From CALCNS01 sp937897315 (GTDB lineage: Bacteria; Bacillota; JAAYKD01), in assembly GCA_036744005.1 (NCBI GenBank), contig DAINOJ010000011.1, positions 1 through 64,000 on the forward strand: 64,000 bases of DNA, in the 5' to 3' direction. The position numbers and the translations under genes were made by a program. Shown here in pieces: positions 42,255 through 50,895 of the stretch (positions within the stretch are counted from its first letter, which is position 1; each line of letters starts with the position of its first letter). The notes under the pieces were generated by a model. That model did not search any database. It saw nothing but the letters and a program-made list of their open reading frames with translations, and had not been told where the DNA came from.

Positions 42255-43199
42255 CTAACTTCTTTGTATTAATGGGAGGAAGATGGTTTTACACCACCGT
42301 TCCACGGCAGATGGGTACCATTCCTCCATAAAAAACCGATCATGTTGACAGCTTATAAAAAGTAATACAGACAAAGCCAAAAAGCTATCTCGATGGAGTG
42401 TCGGCACTTCAAAGCCACATTCGTCGAAATACCCCAAACTGACCGCGTCTTGCTGTTCCTTACTCTGATAATTCGAAGCGATCATACCACATTCCTGTGC
42501 GCGATATCCATAACCCGATAAAGAAAAATCGATGGGGGCGAGTCCCTCTTTGGTTTGAATCAGATTCCCGAACCCCATATCGGCATGCAATAATGCCACT
42601 GAATCGGGTTCTTGGTCCAGCTTCGCCATCAGTGAGGAGATGAATTCCAGTGTGTCTTTACAAATTTTCGTTTGCTCAAGGGAAATATGACTCCTTGAGA
42701 AAGCTACATCCATTTCGTTCCTCATCCTGCCTAACGTGTTGCTGTTGTATGTTAGGCGCGCTCCGGTGAATCCTTGGGTCGCAAGATGGATTTTGGCGGC
42801 TAACTGACCAATTTCATAAGCAGACGTAATCGCTGTTTCTTTATTGAGGGGTTCGCCTTCTAACCAATGTAAAAGGCAGGCAGGGATTTCGTTATCTAAA
42901 ATGGCAACAGACTCCCCGGTTTTGGTTTGAACCGGCCTTTGTACAGGAAATAAAGCGGCTTTCTCTATATGAGACAGTAAGTCCATTTCACTTTGCAATA
43001 GAGTGATCGGATCCATCGGTTCAAAGATTTTTAGCTCAAAGCCCTCACGTGGCAGACGGATTCTTAGGGCATATACTTGCTTATCCTCCACCACCTTGCA
43101 TGTAATATTTTCATTATGTCTTAAAAAAGTCGTCTTCGGATTGGTTAATGGGTACCTTTGTAAGGCCTCTTCTATGTATGTTTCCACTCTTTGAGTCAT
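42255..43199 (-). CDS. Phosphotransferase/kinase of the APH family
   Basis: 314 aa. Catalytic LLHADMGFGNLIQT (H-A-D-x4-N-L) and metal-binding PIDFSLSGYGY identify the protein-kinase-like APH fold; the variant S-L-S in place of D-F-D-x is common in divergent members. Substrate unknown. GGGGTGA precedes the ATG. It appears to be the first gene of the long minus-strand run down to 33260, with a possible promoter at 43232-43260. Confidence 0.88.
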   Translation of the reverse strand: MTQRVETYIEEALQRYPLTNPKTTFLRHNENITCKVVEDKQVYALRIRLPREGFELKIFEPMDPITLLQSEMDLLSHIEKAALFPVQRPVQTKTGESVAILDNEIPACLLHWLEGEPLNKETAITSAYEIGQLAAKIHLATQGFTGARLTYNSNTLGRMRNEMDVAFSRSHISLEQTKICKDTLEFISSLMAKLDQEPDSVALLHADMGFGNLIQTKEGLAPIDFSLSGYGYRAQECGMIASNYQSKEQQDAVSLGYFDECGFEVPTLHRDSFLALSVLLFISCQHDRFFMEEWYPSAVERWCKTIFLPLIQRS

Positions 43200-43231
43200 A
43201 GGTCACCCCGCATTATATAAATTATGACACA

Positions 43232-43274
43232 ATTATACCAGAACTTTGCTCTTAAAACAAGCAAAGCTCTGGTA
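43232..43274 (-). promoter_or_regulatory. Hairpin plus promoter: end of one unit and start of the next
   Basis: ACCAGAACTTTGCT (43237-43250) can pair with AGCAAAGCTCTGGT (43260-43273), a probable terminator for the acetyltransferase gene, although the T-run is poor. On the minus strand TTGTTT (43260-43255), 17 nt and a perfect TATAAT (43237-43232) could start the following long operon. Confidence 0.55.
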
Positions 43275-43327
43275 TTGTGTTTATTTCAATAAAATTACAC
43301 AGAATGTTGGAAATAGTAGATGATGCG

Positions 43328-43882
43328 TTAGGCTTCGATTACTTCATCAACTATTGACCTAATGAATTGCTTTTCCGATCTTGACATATCAAACTCATAG
43401 TACTTCTCGTTTTGCTTGGTTTCTTCACACCATTTTAAGCCGATATATTTAAAGCCTGCTTTGGTTAATACTCGTTGTGAGGCCGCGTTTTTTGGATCCA
43501 CCGATGCACCCACGTTGCGAATGCGTAGTGTGCTCTTGGCATATTCGATGCATGCCTGAACGGCTTCGGTAGCAAATCCTTGTCCCCAAGCATTCTTTGC
43601 TAAATGATACATGATTTCTGTGTCGTATCCTCTGCTCGGGGGATTGAAACCACAGACTCCTATGGTCTCGTTGGTATCCTTGCGAACGACTTTGAAAGGT
43701 GAAAACCCTTTTTCTTTATACATATTCATATAATACTGCAAAGCTTGAGCTTCCCTCTCTTTGGTTCCGGCACCACCACAATACTGCATGATTTCGCTAT
43801 CACCCCATATTTGATAAATCTCATCAAAATCGGTGAGTTCTAAAGTCAGATAACTTAGTCGCTCAGACTCAAACAGAATCAT
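43328..43882 (-). CDS. GNAT family acetyltransferase (RimJ-like)
   Basis: 184 aa. Acetyltransf_3 pattern: SERLSYLTLELTDFDEIYQIW at the start, IGVCGFNPPSRGYDTEIMYHLAKNAWGQGFATEAVQACIEYA with the acetyl-CoA loop, then NVGASVDPKNAASQRVLTKAGF. Likely acetylates a small molecule or protein N-terminus. The frame opens at 43900, but GAGG seven nt before the ATG at 43882 fits best. It overlaps the preceding GNAT gene by 14 nt. Confidence 0.92.
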   Translation of the reverse strand: MILFESERLSYLTLELTDFDEIYQIWGDSEIMQYCGGAGTKEREAQALQYYMNMYKEKGFSPFKVVRKDTNETIGVCGFNPPSRGYDTEIMYHLAKNAWGQGFATEAVQACIEYAKSTLRIRNVGASVDPKNAASQRVLTKAGFKYIGLKWCEETKQNEKYYEFDMSRSEKQFIRSIVDEVIEA

Positions 43883-44447
43883 TTCTTTTCCTCGTTTCAT
43901 AAATTTCTCGATTCATGTAATACAAGACATGTTTTCGTAAAGGACTGTCCTCGGGAAAACCTGGGTAAAAAAACTCCCCGGTTTTTTGTAATCCAATTCT
44001 CTTCATCACGTTCTCGGAAGGAACATTCAAAACCGGTGTATTGCAGTATACCTCATCAAATCCGAGTGTTTCGAAGCCTTGTTGTAAGCAAGCCATCGCT
44101 CCTTCGGTTGCATATCCCAATCCCCAAGCAGAGGGCTTTAACCTCCATCCGATTTCAATACAAGGTGAAAATTCGGCATCAATAACCAGTTTATGAAAGC
44201 CAATGAAGCCGATAAACTCTCGATTACTCAAGGTCTCTACCGCATAGAGGCCCCAGCCATACTTTGAGAATTGAGCTTGTATCGTGTTGATGTAGAATCG
44301 CTCGGTACTTTCCTCAGATATAAGGTTGCGAAAGTAGCGACAGACCCGTGGATCTAGATTCATTTTTTTAAACTCGGGAAGATCTTTAGGAAACCAATCC
44401 CGTAATCTTAATCGTTTTGTCTCAAACGGTTGAATCGAATTTACCAT
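43869..44447 (-). CDS. GNAT family acetyltransferase (RimJ-like)
   Basis: 192 aa. FETKRLRLRDWFPKDLPEF opening, GWRLKPSAWGLGYATEGAMACLQQGFETLG with the acetyl-CoA pyrophosphate loop, and NVPSENVMKRIGLQKTGEF. Same broad family as the next gene but clearly a different protein. Its ATG overlaps the stop of the dioxygenase-like gene (ATGGTAA) with only a weak SD, so it depends on coupling. Confidence 0.9.
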   Translation of the reverse strand: MVNSIQPFETKRLRLRDWFPKDLPEFKKMNLDPRVCRYFRNLISEESTERFYINTIQAQFSKYGWGLYAVETLSNREFIGFIGFHKLVIDAEFSPCIEIGWRLKPSAWGLGYATEGAMACLQQGFETLGFDEVYCNTPVLNVPSENVMKRIGLQKTGEFFYPGFPEDSPLRKHVLYYMNREIYETRKRNDSV

Positions 44448-45220
44448 AAGAAAGCCACCGCTCTTTTCCCTAAAATGTAGTCATCGAACACCTTTTTCCC
44501 TTTAGAAGGGGCTAACCCCGCGCAAACAAGAAGGGGTAGCAAATGCTCTTCTCGAGGATGGCAATACTTTGCATATGGAAACTCTTTCCACTTTAAAAAT
44601 GCATTCCAACGGGGTTCATACTCCTCTACGCAACAAATCTCTGACAAGAGCTCTTGAAAGTCATTGTTTTTTGGGTCTTCTTTTTCCACTCCGGAAAAGT
44701 CAAACTCTCGCATGTTATGAAAGGAGAAACCAGAACCAATGAACAGAATCTTTTCGCGTAAAAGAGGTTGCAACGCTTTCCCCAATGCCAAATGAGTGAA
44801 GGGGTCCAAATTTCGATGTAGTGATATTTGCACCACTGGTATATTTGCCTTTGGATACATCATCTTCAGAGGAATATAAGAGCCGTGGTCGTAGGGTCTT
44901 CTCGGATTTAAAGCCGCTTGGACTCCCTCACGTTTCAACAATTCCACGATTCTATTGGCTAACACCGGATGCCCTTTACAAGGGTATTGCAATTGATATG
45001 CTTCTTTTGGGAACCCGTAGTAATCATACAGGATTCCCGGTTCTTCTCCACTTTGTACTTGAATCGTATTTTCTTCCCAATGAGCACTGAAGACGACAAT
45101 CGCTTCCGGTTCTTCCAATGATTTTGGCAACTCCGTCATGAAAGCATTCATCTTGGCATGAGAAGGATCTCCTAATATGGGCAATGGACCTCCTCCATGT
45201 GAGAAATATACAATACTCAT
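44441..45220 (-). CDS. Class III extradiol dioxygenase family protein (DODA/YgiD-like)
   Basis: 259 aa. Metal and catalytic His: His8 in YFSHGGGPLP, VVFSAHWEE, RPYDHGSYIPLKMMYP and GSGFSFHNMREF. This set matches the LigB-like 4,5-DOPA dioxygenase family. In an anaerobe the physiological reaction may not be ring cleavage with O2. AAAGGAG before the ATG. Operon with the two GNAT genes. Confidence 0.9.
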   Translation of the reverse strand: MSIVYFSHGGGPLPILGDPSHAKMNAFMTELPKSLEEPEAIVVFSAHWEENTIQVQSGEEPGILYDYYGFPKEAYQLQYPCKGHPVLANRIVELLKREGVQAALNPRRPYDHGSYIPLKMMYPKANIPVVQISLHRNLDPFTHLALGKALQPLLREKILFIGSGFSFHNMREFDFSGVEKEDPKNNDFQELLSEICCVEEYEPRWNAFLKWKEFPYAKYCHPREEHLLPLLVCAGLAPSKGKKVFDDYILGKRAVAFLW

Positions 45221-45232
45221 GTTGGTACTCCT

Positions 45233-45778
45233 TTACATCTTCTTTCTTAACTTTAGCTCAATTCCTTGAGATACCGCAGCATCCAGAAAACTTGCTGTAA
45301 GAAAATCAGCTGCTTCTTTCTTCGTCATGGGGTTCTGCGCAGATTTCATGTTGAGGTCATTTGTAATCCTTTGTAGATCACCCAACGGCAATAAATTAAC
45401 AGCTAACCCGAACAACGTTTTGCGTCGACCTTCGTTCCAATTGTACAATAATTCTTCCAGAATAGCCCTTTTATTGCTCAATAGTTCATGATATGCAGGT
45501 AGGCCCATAGTTTTTGCATATTCTACATCTTTCAACTGATGCTGGTGTGTAACAAAGGAGTCAAATTGTTGTATACCCTCGTATTTTGCACAGGGATATT
45601 GAGCGCAAAGAAAACAATACTCTACCTTATGTTCTACGCTGCATGCGGCAATCTTACAGCTCTGATTGCCTTCACCACCTCCGCAACCTGGACAATAGGT
45701 CCCAAGTTTCATGGGACATAACGCACAGTTTAGACCACATAAGGAGAAGTCTAAATCAGATCTTTTAAAACCCTTCAA
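45233..45778 (-). CDS. DUF3795 Cys-rich protein
   Basis: 181 aa. N-terminal DUF3795 segment with eight Cys: FSLCGLNCALCPMKLGTYCPGCGGG, SCKIAACSVEHKVEYCFLCAQYPC; it probably binds zinc or an Fe-S cluster. The C-terminal half is helical. Function unknown. The ATG at 45787 lies inside the SD (AAAGGAGATG); the TTG at 45778 has nine-nt spacing and is preferred. Twelve nt separate it from the dioxygenase-like gene. Confidence 0.85.
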   Translation of the reverse strand: MKGFKRSDLDFSLCGLNCALCPMKLGTYCPGCGGGEGNQSCKIAACSVEHKVEYCFLCAQYPCAKYEGIQQFDSFVTHQHQLKDVEYAKTMGLPAYHELLSNKRAILEELLYNWNEGRRKTLFGLAVNLLPLGDLQRITNDLNMKSAQNPMTKKEAADFLTASFLDAAVSQGIELKLRKKM

Positions 45779-45808
45779 AGGAAGCATCTCCTTTAAAAAA
45801 AGAATCGT

Positions 45809-46714
45809 TTATCTGAAGATCAAGGTGAAACCCTGCTGCTCATCTTGCGAAATTTTAAGATCCTCATAAGGAATGCTGAAGGTATCCCAAAGATCTAAAT
45901 CACCTTCTATATATCCTTTATAGAACCAAGAAGACCGTTGTTTAGACGTGCCATGTGTAAAGCTATCGGGAACTACATACCCTTGAGTTTGCTTCTGTAT
46001 ACGGTCATCACCAATCGCACTAGCAGCGTTGAGTGCTTCTTCAATATCTCCCTCGTCCAACAAATCTAAATCTTCCACAAAATGTGCCCAAACACCGGCT
46101 AAATAATCTGCTTGAAGTTCCAGTCGCACCGTCAATTGATTATTCTCTTTGTCGCTTAAACGAGGACGTAATTGCTCGATTTGCTCCATGATACCCACTT
46201 GATTTTGTACATGATGCCCCACTTCATGTGCAATGACATACGCCATGGCAAAATCCCCATTCATTTGAAACCTACTTTGCATATCCTGAAAAAAGCTCAA
46301 GTCGATATACACTTTCTGATCTCCAGGACAATAAAACGGTCCTGTAGACGAACCCGCTACCCCACAAGCAGATTGAACAAACTCTGAGAAAATCACTAAA
46401 ATGGGTTCTTCATATTCTAGTCCCTCTTTGCTCAATAGCTCATTCCATAAGTTTTCAGTATCGGCAAGAACGACAGAAACAAAATCGACCAAATCTTCCT
46501 CTTCTTTCGAATATTGAGTGGTTGATTGTGGATATGGGTCTGTTACTTGGGTTTGATTCAAATAACTTCCAATATCTCCACCCAGTAAAAAATATATAAG
46601 CAGAAAAACAATACCAAGGCCACCACCTATGACACTTTTTCCTCCCATAGAAGATCGAGATCTCCCTCTTCGATCCTCCACATTCGTACTTTCTTCTCTG
46701 CCTCTCCATTTCAT
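45809..46714 (-). CDS. Neutral zinc metallopeptidase (YpfJ family)
   Basis: 301 aa. Basic cytoplasmic N-terminus, one membrane anchor (residues ~28-46, VIGGGLGIVFLLIYFLLGG), then the extracellular domain: FYCPGDQKVYIDLSFFQDM, the zinc motif VIAHEVGHHVQNQ and the third-ligand region ELQADYLAGVWAH. Typical YpfJ/zinc_peptidase layout. GGAGG upstream of the ATG. Possibly a cell-envelope protease; substrates unknown. Confidence 0.94.
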   Translation of the reverse strand: MKWRGREESTNVEDRRGRSRSSMGGKSVIGGGLGIVFLLIYFLLGGDIGSYLNQTQVTDPYPQSTTQYSKEEEDLVDFVSVVLADTENLWNELLSKEGLEYEEPILVIFSEFVQSACGVAGSSTGPFYCPGDQKVYIDLSFFQDMQSRFQMNGDFAMAYVIAHEVGHHVQNQVGIMEQIEQLRPRLSDKENNQLTVRLELQADYLAGVWAHFVEDLDLLDEGDIEEALNAASAIGDDRIQKQTQGYVVPDSFTHGTSKQRSSWFYKGYIEGDLDLWDTFSIPYEDLKISQDEQQGFTLIFR

Positions 46715-46816
46715 CGCGTTTACCTCCTATCACCTCGTATATAACCACTCTTCAATGGCCAAAACAGCTTCCTCTGTCGGGTTTAGTGGTTTCAATATTA
46801 GGATGCGATCGTGAAC

Positions 46817-47230
46817 TCATAGATTTCCATTTTTGTGAAGTGATTGATTTAAGGAAGTAATAGAAAACTGCAATATCGTTGCAAACGAGACCCAGAGGAA
46901 ATAAGGAATATTGACCAAAGTAACCCACGAAGCATAGGGGTAGATCACTAATAAAGACCTAAGTAGAGTCACTAACACTGCAATAATATCCAATAACGCC
47001 AGTTCATTGTTTCTACACTGAAATTGAATCGGTGTGAAAGCAATATTAAAAAACAGGTTCAAAACAAATGGCATAAGAATGGTCCATGGTATATCCTCCT
47101 GATAAAACAAAAAACCTATGTACCCAAATGAGATCATGATCACCAAATACAAAATAGACCACACTGGACCAAACCACTTAGCAGGAGGAGCCCAAGTTGG
47201 TTTCTTTAACTCATGATACCAAGAATTCAC
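46817..47230 (-). CDS. tspO: TspO/MBR family protein
   Basis: 137 aa, five membrane helices. KKPTWAPPAKWFGPVWSILY is the TspO opening with the conserved Pro and Trp residues, and ASWVTLVNIPYFLWVSFATILQFSI the last helices (usual W-x-x-Y/F-A-T-x-L-N). One expected Asn is replaced by Gln, a small deviation. Binds porphyrins, cholesterol-like ligands. GTG start with AGAAGGTG upstream. Monocistronic as far as visible. Confidence 0.9.
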   Translation of the reverse strand: MNSWYHELKKPTWAPPAKWFGPVWSILYLVIMISFGYIGFLFYQEDIPWTILMPFVLNLFFNIAFTPIQFQCRNNELALLDIIAVLVTLLRSLLVIYPYASWVTLVNIPYFLWVSFATILQFSITSLNQSLHKNGNL

Positions 47231-47322
47231 ATTTGCACCTTCTTCCCTCGTGTTTCGCTTTATTCGCTACACAACATACAAAATCCTATGTGAACATCTT
47301 CATTCAAATCGATACAAAGAAA

Positions 47323-47351
47323 TAGACGATAACACGAACTTGTGATATAAT
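47323..47351 (+). promoter_or_regulatory. Promoter of the ABC-F gene
   Basis: TAGACG (47323-47328), 17-nt spacer, TATAAT (47346-47351), 46 nt before the TTG start. The 166-nt gap to tspO contains no other clear element. Confidence 0.6.
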
Positions 47352-47396
47352 TGCACAGTTATTCTTTAAAACATCATAGATAAGGCGGATTTTACA

Positions 47397-48980
47397 TTGA
47401 TTATTACAAACAACATAGGTTTAAGATATGGTGGCCGAAAACTTTTCGAAGACGTGAATATTAAATTTGCTCCTGGTAATTGCTATGGGCTTATCGGTGC
47501 CAATGGAGCCGGTAAGTCCACCTTCCTAAAAATTCTTTCCGGTGAACTGGAACCCACCAGTGGTGAGGTCATCATCACTCCGGGTGAACGCTTGGCTGTT
47601 TTAAAGCAGAATCATTTTGAATTTGACGAATACGATGTTCTTCTCACCGTCATCATGGGTCATGCTCGTTTATACGAGATTATGCAGGAGAAAGACTTGC
47701 TGTATGCCAAAGCGGAATTTAGTGATGAAGATGGGATTCACGCTGCTGATTTGGAGGCCGAATTTGAAGAACTCAATGGCTGGGAAGCCGAAGCCGAAGC
47801 AGCCACTCTGCTGACCGGTTTGGGTTTGGAGGAGGAGTTACACCACAAGCTTATGCGCGAGTTAAACGGAGACGAAAAAGTAAAGGTATTACTGGCACAA
47901 GCGCTGTTTGGTCAACCACACGTTCTTTTGCTGGACGAACCTACCAATCACTTAGACATCAAAGCACGCGTCTGGTTAGAGAATTTTCTCATGAATTTCA
48001 ATAATACCGTGATTGTCGTATCCCATGATCGTCACTTCCTGAATAAAGTCTGCACTCACATTGCAGATGTTGATTTTGGTTCCATTAAGATTTTTGCAGG
48101 TAATTACGATTTCTGGTATCATTCCAGCCAATTAGCGTTGCAAATGTTGAGGGATCAAAACAAAAAGGCCGAAGAGAAACGCAAAGCCTTACAAGACTTT
48201 ATTGATCGGTTCAGTGCCAATGCTTCTAAATCCAAACAAGCCACCTCGCGCAAAAAGCAATTGGAGAAACTGACCATTGAAGACATCCAACCCTCTTCGC
48301 GGAAATACCCCTTTGTAGGATTTAAACCCGAGCGAGAAGCAGGAAATGAGTTACTCACTGTTACAGACCTAACCAAGTCGCTCGATGGAACGTTATTGCT
48401 AAACAATGTTAGCTTTAAATTGAACAAAGGAGACAAAATCGCCTTAGTCGGAACCAATGAACAAGCCAAAACGGCCCTGTTTAAAATTCTGATGGGCGAA
48501 ATAGAGCCCGATGGCGGCGAGTACAAGTGGGGGATTACCACATCCCAAGCTTATTTCCCCAAAGACAATACTGAGTATTTTGAACAGGTGGATATGAACC
48601 TTGTCGATTGGCTGCGCCAATATTCGACCGAGAAAGCCGAAAGCTTTATACGTGGATACTTGGGGCGTATGCTCTTCTCCGGCGAAGAAGCCTTAAAAGA
48701 GGCACAGGTGTTATCCGGTGGAGAACGAGTGCGTTGCATGCTGTGCAAAATGATGCTAAGCAATGCCAATGTGCTTTTGCTCGATGAACCGACCAACCAC
48801 CTGGATCTGGAATCCATCACATCGCTCAATGATGGCCTCATCGCTTTTCCAGGGACCATTATTTTTGCTTCTCACGATCACGAGTTTGTGCAAACCATAG
48901 CCAACCGAATTATTGAAATTACCCCTCAAGGCCTTATCGATAAGAGAATGACCTACGATGAGTATCTTGAAGTGAATTAA
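47397..48980 (+). CDS. ABC-F family ATPase (YkpA/YbiT-like)
   Basis: 527 aa, two ABC domains and no membrane part. Domain 1: Walker A IGANGAGKST, signature-like LNGDEKVKVLLAQAL, Walker B VLLLDEPTNHLD. Linker about residues 240-305, rich in Lys. Domain 2: degenerate Walker A GTNEQAKTAL, intact signature LSGGERVRCML and Walker B VLLLDEPTNHLDLES. ABC-F proteins act at the ribosome during stalled or restrictive translation. This is a housekeeping-type member by length, not an obvious antibiotic-protection factor. TTG start with AAGGCGGA. Confidence 0.92.
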   Translation: MIITNNIGLRYGGRKLFEDVNIKFAPGNCYGLIGANGAGKSTFLKILSGELEPTSGEVIITPGERLAVLKQNHFEFDEYDVLLTVIMGHARLYEIMQEKDLLYAKAEFSDEDGIHAADLEAEFEELNGWEAEAEAATLLTGLGLEEELHHKLMRELNGDEKVKVLLAQALFGQPHVLLLDEPTNHLDIKARVWLENFLMNFNNTVIVVSHDRHFLNKVCTHIADVDFGSIKIFAGNYDFWYHSSQLALQMLRDQNKKAEEKRKALQDFIDRFSANASKSKQATSRKKQLEKLTIEDIQPSSRKYPFVGFKPEREAGNELLTVTDLTKSLDGTLLLNNVSFKLNKGDKIALVGTNEQAKTALFKILMGEIEPDGGEYKWGITTSQAYFPKDNTEYFEQVDMNLVDWLRQYSTEKAESFIRGYLGRMLFSGEEALKEAQVLSGGERVRCMLCKMMLSNANVLLLDEPTNHLDLESITSLNDGLIAFPGTIIFASHDHEFVQTIANRIIEITPQGLIDKRMTYDEYLEVN

Positions 48981-48987
48981 TTGTAAA

Positions 48988-49024
48988 AACCCCTACTACC
49001 ATGCCTGTATCGGTAGTAGGGGTT
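48988..49024. terminator. Bidirectional terminator
   Basis: AACCCCTACTACC (48988-49000) pairs perfectly with GGTAGTAGGGGTT (49012-49024); lies between the ABC-F gene and the convergent GNAT gene. Confidence 0.9.
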
Positions 49025-49032
49025 CAATTTTA

Positions 49033-49533
49033 CTATATCGTTGTCAAATGCTTCTCGTATACTATTTTATGATCCCCATTATCATAATAATCTTTGAAAA
49101 TAGCGACTTCACGATACCCGTGTTTGAAATAAAATTTGCGAGCGGCAAGGTACGGTTCTCTTGATGATGTTTCAATATAAATTTTTTCGCCTTTTTGACG
49201 CAGAATTTGATTTTCTGTCAAATGGATTAATTGGCTCCCTATTTCTCTTCGGGAATACTTTGGATCCACAACAATCCAATATAAATCATAGCGATTTCTA
49301 GTGCATGGAATTTCCCCATAACAAGTATAACCAACGATTTGATTTTGCATATAACAAGCCACAAAATGATACCCACTTGTGCTTGCTCCTTTTAACAAAT
49401 GTTCTTGTGCCAGCTCTTCTGCGATTTGCACCTCGTGATCATAAAAAGCTCCCGTATCCGAAGTGATACGTCGTATAACCCGATCATCCCCCGGTTGAAG
49501 ACCATATTCGAACCGCAATTCCTGATTATTCAT
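49033..49533 (-). CDS. GNAT acetyltransferase of the SET/ATP-grasp operon
   Basis: 166 aa. GNAT pattern: DLYWIVVDPKYSRREIGSQLIHLTE (acetyl-CoA loop, R-R-x-I-G), then IYIETSSREPYLAARKFYFKHGYREVAIFKDYY at the C-terminus. The frame opens at 49554; GGAGG six nt before the ATG at 49533 sets the start. It overlaps the end of the downstream ATP-grasp gene by 8 nt, so it belongs to that operon. The acceptor may be the product of the ATP-grasp enzymes. Confidence 0.9.
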   Translation of the reverse strand: MNNQELRFEYGLQPGDDRVIRRITSDTGAFYDHEVQIAEELAQEHLLKGASTSGYHFVACYMQNQIVGYTCYGEIPCTRNRYDLYWIVVDPKYSRREIGSQLIHLTENQILRQKGEKIYIETSSREPYLAARKFYFKHGYREVAIFKDYYDNGDHKIVYEKHLTTI

Positions 49534-50533
49534 CACGTACCTCCAACATGGCAAGTAGTATATCTTTGAAATTCAAACCCCATTTTCGTGCAATGTTATG
49601 AAACCCGTAGAAACTAGGATTCGCATTGACCTCCAATACCCATACAGTTCCCCAACGATCTACTCGGAAATCTATGCGACCTAAGCCATTCAAGCCACAT
49701 ATTTCCCAGCATTGTAAAGCCATTTTCTGCAATTCCTCTACCAGATTGGCATCGGTATCTACGAAGTCATAACTTTCTTTCACATGCTCATATTCAAACG
49801 TGTTCTCTGTCCACTTGGCATCATAATTGATGATTTTCTCTTTATGCCTTTGCTCAAAACCTTCAAATACCCATTCGTAAGGAGGAAGAACAGTAGGGTT
49901 ATCTTTGGGACCAAAAATACACACATTGAACTCTCTTCCTTCAATGAAGTGCTCTGCAAACAAATCCAGAGACGTTTTCTCCTCAATACTTTTCATTCGC
50001 TCTTGGAGCTCCACTTGGGAATGTACAAGCAAAACCGAATCATCCTGTAAGCCAATGGAAGCATCTTCACTTGTGGCTTTCACAATGTATTTCTGGTTCG
50101 GTATAAATCTGGTCCAATCTTCCTCTGCAATCCATGGGGAGGTTCTAACACCACGGGCTTCTAGTAGCAACTTTGTTTGAACCTTATGGGTAGTCAACTC
50201 TAGAGAAGCAGAGGAACACCCACTAAACGGCAACCGATAGGTCTCTAAGATACGAGCGACTCGAAAAACCAAATCCTTATGATTGGGTTCAGAATCCACA
50301 AGGTTCACCACTTTTAGGTTGGGATTCTCTACAAAATGCCGATGAATGGTTTCTATGCTCGATAGTTGAAAAGGTAGAGTTAGAACCTTATATTGCATTT
50401 CTTTTAATTCTTCCGCTATCCAAACCGCTTGAGTATAGTTATCTATGACATCTTCCGGTGATTCCTTTGTAATTTCATTGTGAAGGATCACCACCAAAGG
50501 TTTACTCCACGACTTCGAACCATACTGGATCAT
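49526..50533 (-). CDS. D-Ala-D-Ala ligase-like ATP-grasp protein, copy 2
   Basis: 335 aa. N-terminal pre-ATP-grasp part (PLVVILHNEIT...), then the ATP-grasp fold: KYIVKATSEDASIGLQDDS (ATP-binding Lys and Ser/Gly-type loop), FIEGREFNVCIFG, the acidic site in LGRIDFRVDR and the metal ligand EVNANPSFYG. Paralogue of the protein at 50896-51885; both carry Y-D/N-AKW-E-x5-E. Forms amide or ester bonds from carboxylate, amine and ATP; substrate unknown. GGGGAG seven nt before the ATG at 50533; the start lies inside the end of the SET gene. Confidence 0.9.
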   Translation of the reverse strand: MIQYGSKSWSKPLVVILHNEITKESPEDVIDNYTQAVWIAEELKEMQYKVLTLPFQLSSIETIHRHFVENPNLKVVNLVDSEPNHKDLVFRVARILETYRLPFSGCSSASLELTTHKVQTKLLLEARGVRTSPWIAEEDWTRFIPNQKYIVKATSEDASIGLQDDSVLLVHSQVELQERMKSIEEKTSLDLFAEHFIEGREFNVCIFGPKDNPTVLPPYEWVFEGFEQRHKEKIINYDAKWTENTFEYEHVKESYDFVDTDANLVEELQKMALQCWEICGLNGLGRIDFRVDRWGTVWVLEVNANPSFYGFHNIARKWGLNFKDILLAMLEVRDE

Positions 50534-50876
50534 AGATGTTCTCCCCATTGTAATTAATTGTGATTTCCTCACCTTCTTGAATCTCTCTCAGCGCGATAAA
50601 GTGAATCTCTTGTTGTTCAGGGAATCGCACGAACTTCGCATTGGGTTGATAAGAATGATTATATAACGAACCATAGCCCAGTGCGATCGCTCCGGTTAGA
50701 AATTCGCTTCCCCACAAATAACAATACTCTCCCAACAGAGTCGAGCCAATACACTTCCACTCTGTTTCGTCAAAGACAAGAACCGGGGCAATCTCAATGA
50801 TTTGATGTTCCGGAATCCGTTCGTCTGTAAAAACCCCTTTACCCTTGCCTTCCATGTGCTTTATATAAATCGACAA
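50502..50876 (-). CDS. Bacterial SET domain protein (putative lysine methyltransferase)
   Basis: 124 aa, a minimal SET domain. GKGKGVFTDERI (residues 10-21) is the N-terminal SAM region. LGYGSLYNHSYQPNAKF (66-82) contains the N-H-S-x-x-P-N signature, and ALREIQEGEEITINYNG (95-111) ends in the catalytic Tyr109. No pre- or post-SET Cys cluster. SET proteins methylate lysine side chains using SAM. The frame opens with TTG at 50909, but GGAGGG six nt before the TTG at 50876 fixes the start. It is sandwiched between two paralogous ATP-grasp genes; together they look like a modification system for a peptide or small molecule. Confidence 0.9.
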   Translation of the reverse strand: MSIYIKHMEGKGKGVFTDERIPEHQIIEIAPVLVFDETEWKCIGSTLLGEYCYLWGSEFLTGAIALGYGSLYNHSYQPNAKFVRFPEQQEIHFIALREIQEGEEITINYNGENIYDPVWFEVVE

Positions 50877-50895
50877 AGCAAACCCTCCAAATACA

